Source: Triatoma infestans (Eukaryota; Arthropoda; Insecta; Hemiptera; Reduviidae). Taken from it: a DNA stretch of 64,000 nucleotides. A program made the position numbers and the translations under genes. Positions 57,621 through 64,000 of the stretch are shown here, piece after piece (the first letter of the stretch is position 1; every line of letters begins with the position of its first letter). The stretch lies in assembly GCA_011037195.1 (NCBI GenBank), contig JAAEAF010003357.1, forward strand, positions 62,001 through 126,000, given 5' to 3'. The notes beneath the pieces are model-generated. The model made no database searches. It had not been told where the DNA came from and worked only from the letters and a program-made list of their open reading frames with translations.

Positions 57621-59709
57621 CTTAACTTATCATCGCTTTCCCTAACTTCAGAATTAGTTGTTCTCTAGGGCCGGATTTTACACATAAGCCAGATAAGCTA
57701 TAGCTTAGTGCCTCGCGTTTTGGAAGGAACTCCAAATTTGATTATTAAGTTGTGCATTCAAATTTTTCCAGAATATCCTCAAAAAAAAAATTAAAAAGTT
57801 ATTGTTCCCTGTTTTTAGATATTTTAACATTTATATTATTTCAATTTTGTTCAACATCAGATCAAACTATTAACTTGAATAAAACTTGTCTCCAAAAGGA
57901 GCCTCTAAAATTATTTTAGCTTAGGTCCTCACTTATCCTAAATCCGTTCCTGTTCTTCCACACTGTTTTACATTACTGATGATGATTCAAGGCCAAGGAG
58001 GACTTAGAACCCGTACACTGCCGCGACTTATTTCACACAGTGAATGCAGAGAGGGGGGAGAATATTTTCCTGAACAGAATGACAGACAGGTGCAGTGTGG
58101 ACGATAAAAAGCGGGATAAAAAAGCTTATTACACCCACGTTTACTCTGATGTAAACAGCTTTTTTATAACTTGGGACAAGTGTAGGTAAAGAACAGCGTG
58201 GTTAGCCCAAAAGGATGTAGAGCTTATTTTTCTATCAAAAATATACTCTTCCCGACGACTGGGGGGGATTGTCAGAAGACAGGGGTGCAGTCAATGAAGC
58301 GGATTCTCTGCACCCCACTTTTTTTTTTCTAAAGTCCCAGACTGGAAACCTGATTTTTTTCTTTATTTCCTTTTAAGACAACCTCAGTTTAATATTCTTT
58401 AGAAATCTTTTTTTTATCAACTGCCGCCCCCTCCATAGACAGTCTGCCCTCTTGTTTTATTTTTTTTATGTTTTACTTTACAAAACGGAGCAAGCACAAA
58501 GGGGGTGGAAACTATGAGGGGAAAGTGGAGAATAGGGAAATTCCCCCCACCCACCCAACTAGCCGGGTGTTTAGAAAGGCACCCAAAGAGGAAAAAAAGA
58601 CATTTTGTTATTAAAAATTCAATCAGAGTAATGCCCCTTCCTCCGCCACTATGCGCGTAAGCATGAACAACCCCCACAATCCACCGTAGAGTTCTTTCAT
58701 TCAGAGGTTACTACTACAGAGACTCTATGTCCCTGTGAGCACAAGTAACCTTACGACTACTCACAGCCACACATATCTCTTTCTCCCAACTACTCCATAC
58801 TGCTCTTGTTTTCACCAATTTTTTTACAATCTAGTGCTATTAATTGCTAACTTCTTTTGCAACAACCTTTCCAGCTGAGACATTCAAGCTTTTATTTAAT
58901 TTCTTTTATTTCTAAAAGGATGAAAGTAAAGTGGGTGAAAGAGAAACAGAGGGAGAGAGTTACTTTTCTATGAAAGGTAAAGATAATGAAAAAAGTTATT
59001 CATTATAAACAGAATTTTCCACAATATAACGAATCACAAAATTAAAAAATAGAACGCACAAAAAAGCTTTTCATATTTTGCTAATTGCTAATTACAACTA
59101 GCTATGGACTAAATAGCGTGTTTTTTAAAAGCAGAATAATTTCGTAATGAATCGTTTCATTTATAAAATAAACGTCAACCACTAATTTAAATTGGGACAG
59201 TAAATTCTCTTGCTAGTCCTTGATATTCAGCCGAACCTATAGATGGTGCTGTGTTGGCCTGGTTTTGTTTTAAAGGGAGTAAAAGAAAGATTCTTAAAAC
59301 TTAAAAACACACAACAGACGGAAAGGTAATTACATACATATTTAAGTAATCCTTGAAATCACTATCATTATCAAATATTACAAATAAATTGACTTAATTT
59401 TCACTTAAATTCAATATACATAGTCAATATGAGGTACTGCGTTATAAGGCCCAACTGGGGTTCAAGAAGTAGCTATATGTTTGGCCAGGATTGCTGCGGA
59501 AGCTGCGGCCATCCAAAACGAACTGCCAAAATGTCAGTTTCATTCAAAATATATGCATACGGGTGACTCAGCACTAGTTGGAAATAGAATTTCAAAGTTA
59601 TTAGGCAGTATTAGAAAGTGCAGTCTAGGGACGAAACTATAACAATATCATGTAATTATTACTTTTGACCGACAGATGAACTAATCAAAATATTACACTT
59701 ATTTAAAAA
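57621..59709. other. No gene recognised
   Basis: Runs of C/T and G with no coding support. The minus frame 58417-58677 crosses low-complexity proline/glycine stretches. Confidence 0.45.
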
Positions 59710-60185
59710 ATGAATGAATGAGTTAGGTTTTAAATAAATACAATTAGCATACTAAGTTTGAAAGAAAAACTTGCGCGTTGTTTGTGTGAGAAAATCCACA
59801 CTTTTGGTTGGCCGTTGTTTCTTCAAACTTGGGATTCTTAATATACAAATCCGAACTTTTTATTGAAATAGACTTTAGAGGTAAGCTTAACATCAGCAGC
59901 TTTAATGTGCGTGTAGTTAGTTGCTAGTATGTCAAGTTTACAGAAAATGTTTGGGATAATTTTGGAAAAAAGAAAACAATCACTAAAATCGCATTTCCGG
60001 TTAACGGCTATTGACCGAAACCTTCTTATCCGCACTTCCTCTTAACCTTCTTCTCTCTAAATGGAATATAAAGTTTGAGTTTCCTAGGAATATATATATA
60101 TATACAAATGCCAAATATACAAAGATTTCGCTGAAAACATTTTTGTTTTTGCAGCAACAGCATCAAGAGAAAGTAAAAAAAGAAA
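59710..60185 (+). repeat. Family A copy, forward
   Basis: 'agcatactaagtttgaaaga' (59747-59766), 'cacttttggttggcc', a second 'gtatgtcaagtttacagaaa', 'aaatcgcatttccggttaac' (59987-60006), 'gaccgaaaccttcttatc' and an AT dinucleotide tract in the microsatellite position (60091-60105). Confidence 0.8.
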
Positions 60186-60244
60186 AATTCTGATATGAAA
60201 CACCCGACTTCCCCTCTAACTGCCGTTATACAATTATATATAAA

Positions 60245-60993
60245 AATCTGGTGTGAAACACTCACACAACTTTCTCTTACTCCAGTTCTCAGAATTATAA
60301 TTGACAAATTTTATAGTCTGTGTACCTAATTTAATAAGATTAGTCGAAAACTGAAAAAACTGTTCAGTATAAGCGCACTTCCGGTTTACTAATTTGCGTG
60401 AAACTCGAAATTTTGGCCATTTATTTATTTCTAATTAATTTTGTTTGGATGGTAGAATTGTACATTGCACTTTATAGGAAAACATAATCCCACCCCTCCC
60501 CTAAAAGTACCCTTAAATGAATTTTCCCAGAGAAATGTTTTAAATAAAAGTTGTAGATCTTTGTATGCTTAGTTTATATAGGAAGTTTCAAGAAAATTGT
60601 CGAAGCCAATTTTGAGAAAATCGCGAAAAAGTGAAACGATGATTTAGTAAAGTGGTAAAGTAAAAGCTCTTCCGGTTATCCGATTTTTTCAAACTCGGAA
60701 TTTCAACAACATATTCAATTCTAATTAACATTATTTGTTAGTTCTTAGTCATTTATTATAAGTTGTAGCTCTTTGTATATGTAGTTGACATACTAGGTTT
60801 GAAGAAAATCGTCGGAGCAATTTTTAAGAAAAACGCAGAAACGTAAAAAAAAAACAACTAGTAAAGTGGTACTTCCGGTTGAGAAATTTTGAGAGATAAC
60901 GTACAATCAGATCCCATGGTGATACCTAAACGGAATATCAAGTTTCAACTTTTTACGGTTTTTCGTTTTTGAGCTATGCTGTTCAATACATAC

Positions 60994-61041
<48 letters not shown>

Positions 61042-61172
61042 GACCATTTGCTAAAAAACACTTTTTTAAACCCAGGGGACCTCAAAACGGATATTTCCGA
61101 TGAAACTCGATGTGGAAAATTTGAAACAATTACAATAATTCCTCTTACTAGGAGGGGTAAGAGAAAGTAAAA
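60245..61172 (+). repeat. Family A long form, copy 2
   Basis: Colinear with 40354-41340: left end 'atctggtgtgaaacactcac' plus 'acaactttctcttactcc', 'aattgacaaattttatagt', three monomer rounds, 'agtaaagtggtacttccggt' (60858-60877), 'cagatcccatggtgatacc', CA tract (60999-61040), 'agaccatttgctaaaaaac', 'aggggacctcaaaacgg' and right end 'ggaggggtaagagaaagt'. Confidence 0.9.
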
Positions 61173-61309
61173 ATTGACAAATTTTTAGTTACTTTTCCTT
61201 ACACGAATAATAGAGGTGGTTGGAGATAATGTATCTGCCATGGAAGTTAATGGCTGAATCCAGAAGACAGGGCCATGTGAACAAAAACTCCCAATAACAT
61301 TTGAAATCT

Positions 61310-61860
61310 AAACGTCGTAGATTCCTTGAAAAGAACCTTAAAAAAAAAAAAAACTTTTTTTTCGGAAAAACGTATCCGATAAATGTGAAAGGTTTATATT
61401 TGTACAGTAAATTATTCCAAGTTTAAAGAAAATTCATTAGGAACAGTTTGCACGATAATTCGGCAAAATCATTAAAAAAAAACAAAAATCTCTCTGTAAA
61501 ATCGCATTTCCGGGTTAATTGGAACTTTATAAATGATTATACTGATATCGCACTTCAAACGATAGCCGAAACTTTCCTTTCCCTGAGAAGCATGCTCCCC
61601 AAATCAATTTTCCTGGAAAAACTTTGCAAATAAGAATATTAGGGATTTAAATATAGAAAATATTCAATATTGAGATAAAATCATTTCGAGCCATTTTTGT
61701 GAAACAGTGAGCAAAATAAAGAAACAGTAAATAATGTTCCACTTCTGTTGAGGATTGTGACCGGAAAATTGTATCGTATTCTAGTATTGGTCTCTGTATG
61801 CAATATTGAGTTTGCGATTCTTGCGATTTTTTTGTTTTTAATTTAAAACCACACTAAGGA
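61310..61860 (+). repeat. Family A monomers, forward, diverged
   Basis: 'attccaagtttaaagaaaat' (61413-61432), 'aaaatcgcatttccgggtta' (61498-61517), 'caattttcctggaaaaact', 'tgttccacttctgttgagg' and 'gagtttgcgattcttgcg'. No microsatellite. Confidence 0.75.
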
Positions 61861-63553
61861 AAATAGAAAAGAATATAATTTTTGTTAGGTGTGTAGTGGA
61901 AGAAAGAAATAAAAGAAAATAATAGTTTTGAAAAATAGTTTAGAATATTTTATAGTATCAAAAATTTAATTTTGTTAATATTTGAAATGGATCTTAGTGC
62001 AGTGAAAAGAGTCAGGTACTATAATGTGGGGTCATTGCTATTAGGGAAACAAAGGCACAAAAATCCGTTAAATTAATACAGTGCTACTTGGCCAACTGTT
62101 TTGTTAGACAGAGCATTCTTTCAGACAGTCTGCTATCTGCTTTCAAAGAATACAGTCTGCATTCTGCTTGCAAGGCCAGAACACTTACTTCAGGAATCGC
62201 TCTGTTAAACTCATGCAAGATTTGCCTTATTCTAGATATATATCATTTATTAAGATACAGTTGTGATACTGTAATGTACTTAAATTTGCTTAGAGAATAA
62301 TATATTTATTTTAAAAACAGTGGTTCTCTCTTGATTATTTCTTAATACTTCTATCTTTAACATACTTACAAGCCCTCTTACTAAACCGCTCGTGCCACAA
62401 AACACAGACACAACCACACCAATAACATTTCAGGTGATAGAACTTTAAAAAACAAATTAAAAGGACGCCCAACAGTAGGTCCTTTAAATTCTATTTCACC
62501 AACAATTTCTATTAGAACTAAAATTTCCCAACCTAAATACCAAACAACCGAAGAAAAACTTGTTTTCTAAGATAAAAAACAGTAGTAAAAGGAGACGGGT
62601 TTGTATGAAGTTTAAAGAATAAATAGTACTTGGAAAAGGATATTGTATACGGAAGGGATACTTATGGGAAATGCTTATATATGGATTTGTTTAAAGAGGG
62701 CTAGAAAGAAACGGGAAGTGGAAAAGATTGAAGAAGAAAATGGAAAAGACTGGAATTTATTTCATGGCATCACTAATGGAGAAGCAAGTGAGGGTGGGTG
62801 GGATGCTAGATAAGGTATTTCTATTTTAGTTCTACATATCTCCGAGAATTCTCTGAACGGTAAGATGAGAGTCTGAAGTCGTCCTAGAAGAGGGAGAAAA
62901 CACACATACATATATAAAGAAGTGTAATAGAAAGAATACAGAAGAAGACAAAAAAGGATTCACCAATATAACGGACATATATAGTATGTATATCTCCACC
63001 AATAGGGTTTCAGCTAAAATAATAAAACAAAAGAGAAAACCTATATACCATTAAATATATTTATATATGAAAGGAGCATCAATCTCGAGAACTAATATGT
63101 TTCTGTATAATGGCCATTTGCCATCACAAAGTTAGTGGTAATATAACTTACAGTTACATTATTGTTATCTACCTGTACTTACAATAACTTACTAAGTTTG
63201 TATATATAACGCCACTAAAAGAATGGGGAAATAAAAAGAAACTAAAAAAAAAAAAAAGGTAAGATATAACATGGCAATGTTATAATTCAAGCTGGCCATA
63301 ATGCGAAATTCATTACGAAACTGGTCTCAAAAACTCATCGAGTAAAGGCGTAAGAGGCACTACATCTTACTGATGAAGTAGAAGTACAATTTTCGCAAGT
63401 AATTTTGTTTTTTAGGGGTTTAAATCCAAAGCAATCAGCGGAAGGAAATACTATTCTTAAACTGACTATTAATCGTTTACTTGGCATTGGCTCCATTGAT
63501 AGAAAAATATACCTGGCGCAATTATAGTTCAGGTGATTTTTTTTTTTTTTCAG
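61861..63553. other. No gene recognised
   Basis: AT-rich, including purine-rich stretches (62640-62800). Short frames only. Confidence 0.5.
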
Positions 63554-63946
63554 GATGGATATGGTGCACTTTGACCAGGAATGACCTATCTACCCCTTAC
63601 TGGTGCCAAACAAAAGCTAACCTTCCAACCACAAGCATCCCATCCAGCTTTATTTCTTTAAGAAACGATCTAGGAACATGAGGAAAAAGATATCTTCTCC
63701 TTCAATACCAACAATTACACAGACTTGCAAACCATCTCTTGATGGTAGCTTCGCAGTTCGCCAAGGATCTCTCCTCTTTTTTCTCAGCAGCGGTTTTTCT
63801 CTGGCCGATGTTGCACACCTCAGATCTTTACCGGTTGTATCTGACCCAGAAGAGTCTCAGGTTACCGCAGGAGGATCTAGTTCCTGGAAGGATTCTTCAG
63901 AACAATGCTCTCTTGTTCCGTTGTTTGGATTTAGTTTACCATTCAG
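63554..63946 (+). other. Splice-flanked block, possible non-coding exon
   Basis: A 14-nt T run followed by CAG (63539-63553) precedes the block and CAG|GTAAAA (63944-63952) follows it. The 393 bp are richer in G+C than the neighbourhood. All three frames contain at least one stop across the block (frames switch at 63681 between two shorter open stretches), so it cannot be one intact internal coding exon. A lncRNA exon, UTR or chance are possible. Confidence 0.3.
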
Positions 63947-64000
63947 GTAAAACATCGCTGAATCCACATCTCACTTCTACCCGCATATTCCTACATTTTA

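Noticed and set aside
57621..59700. CpG-island-like promoter in the C/G-run region
   Set aside because: Homopolymer C, G and T runs without CpG clusters, TATA or exon signals.

Overview
The window is AT-rich, repeat-saturated eukaryotic DNA without one complete protein-coding host gene. The transposon fauna points to an arthropod, most likely an insect: a Jockey-clade LINE with a gag carrying CCHC knuckles, I-like LINE 3' ends carrying an RNase H domain or a (TAA)n tail, hAT (Buster/ZBED-like) DNA transposons, a tRNA-Ala-derived SINE and LTR elements. The species cannot be named from the sequence. All long open frames belong to decayed transposons; the other short ORFs look like chance. No rRNA, intact tRNA, CRISPR or operon-like structure was seen.

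Layout. 1-1425: dispersed repeat (called here family A) split by an 887-bp hAT element that carries a 24-bp minisatellite. 2452-6981: full-length but frame-broken Jockey LINE on the minus strand, with a 12-bp target duplication. 7610-9260: another family A copy hit by a second hAT with a recognisable dead transposase. 10838-11010: a 173-bp element (family C) with a 12-bp direct repeat and a hammerhead-ribozyme-like core. 12606-12990: putative solo LTR with heat-shock-element-like boxes, TATA and poly(A) signal. 18962-19620: I-like LINE RNase H/C-terminal fragment. 20743-21386: LTR-96 bp-LTR miniature element (TRIM) on the minus strand. 20636-20677 and 23195-23349: two exon-like islands with good splice signals on the minus strand, the only hint of a host gene. 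24310-26060 and 30806-31135: further LINE 3' fragments. 32690-61860: dense family A copies in both orientations, interspersed with a foldback of family C (49869-50091), its relatives (family D, 51060 and 56505), another foldback (51313-51457), a 77-bp tandem array (54138-54522) and a tRNA-derived SINE (57103-57382). 63554-63946: a splice-flanked but non-coding block.

Family A is the main architectural theme. It is a composite repeat of about 0.3-1 kb with recurring modules: a 'caagtttaaagaaaatcg' block, a 'cacttccggttgatgg' block, a CA/GT microsatellite at a fixed internal position, a 'ggacctcaaaac' block, and an end module with inverted relatives of 'actttctcttactcc'. I do not recognise it as a named family. 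Many other elements sit inside it: three hAT-like ends lie at the same octamer of three separate copies, one SINE lies beside its microsatellite, and the 77-bp array grew from its end motif. The most interesting candidate system is family C/D, a short repeat whose motif folds on paper like the minimal hammerhead ribozymes known from Penelope-like elements and metazoan retrozymes.
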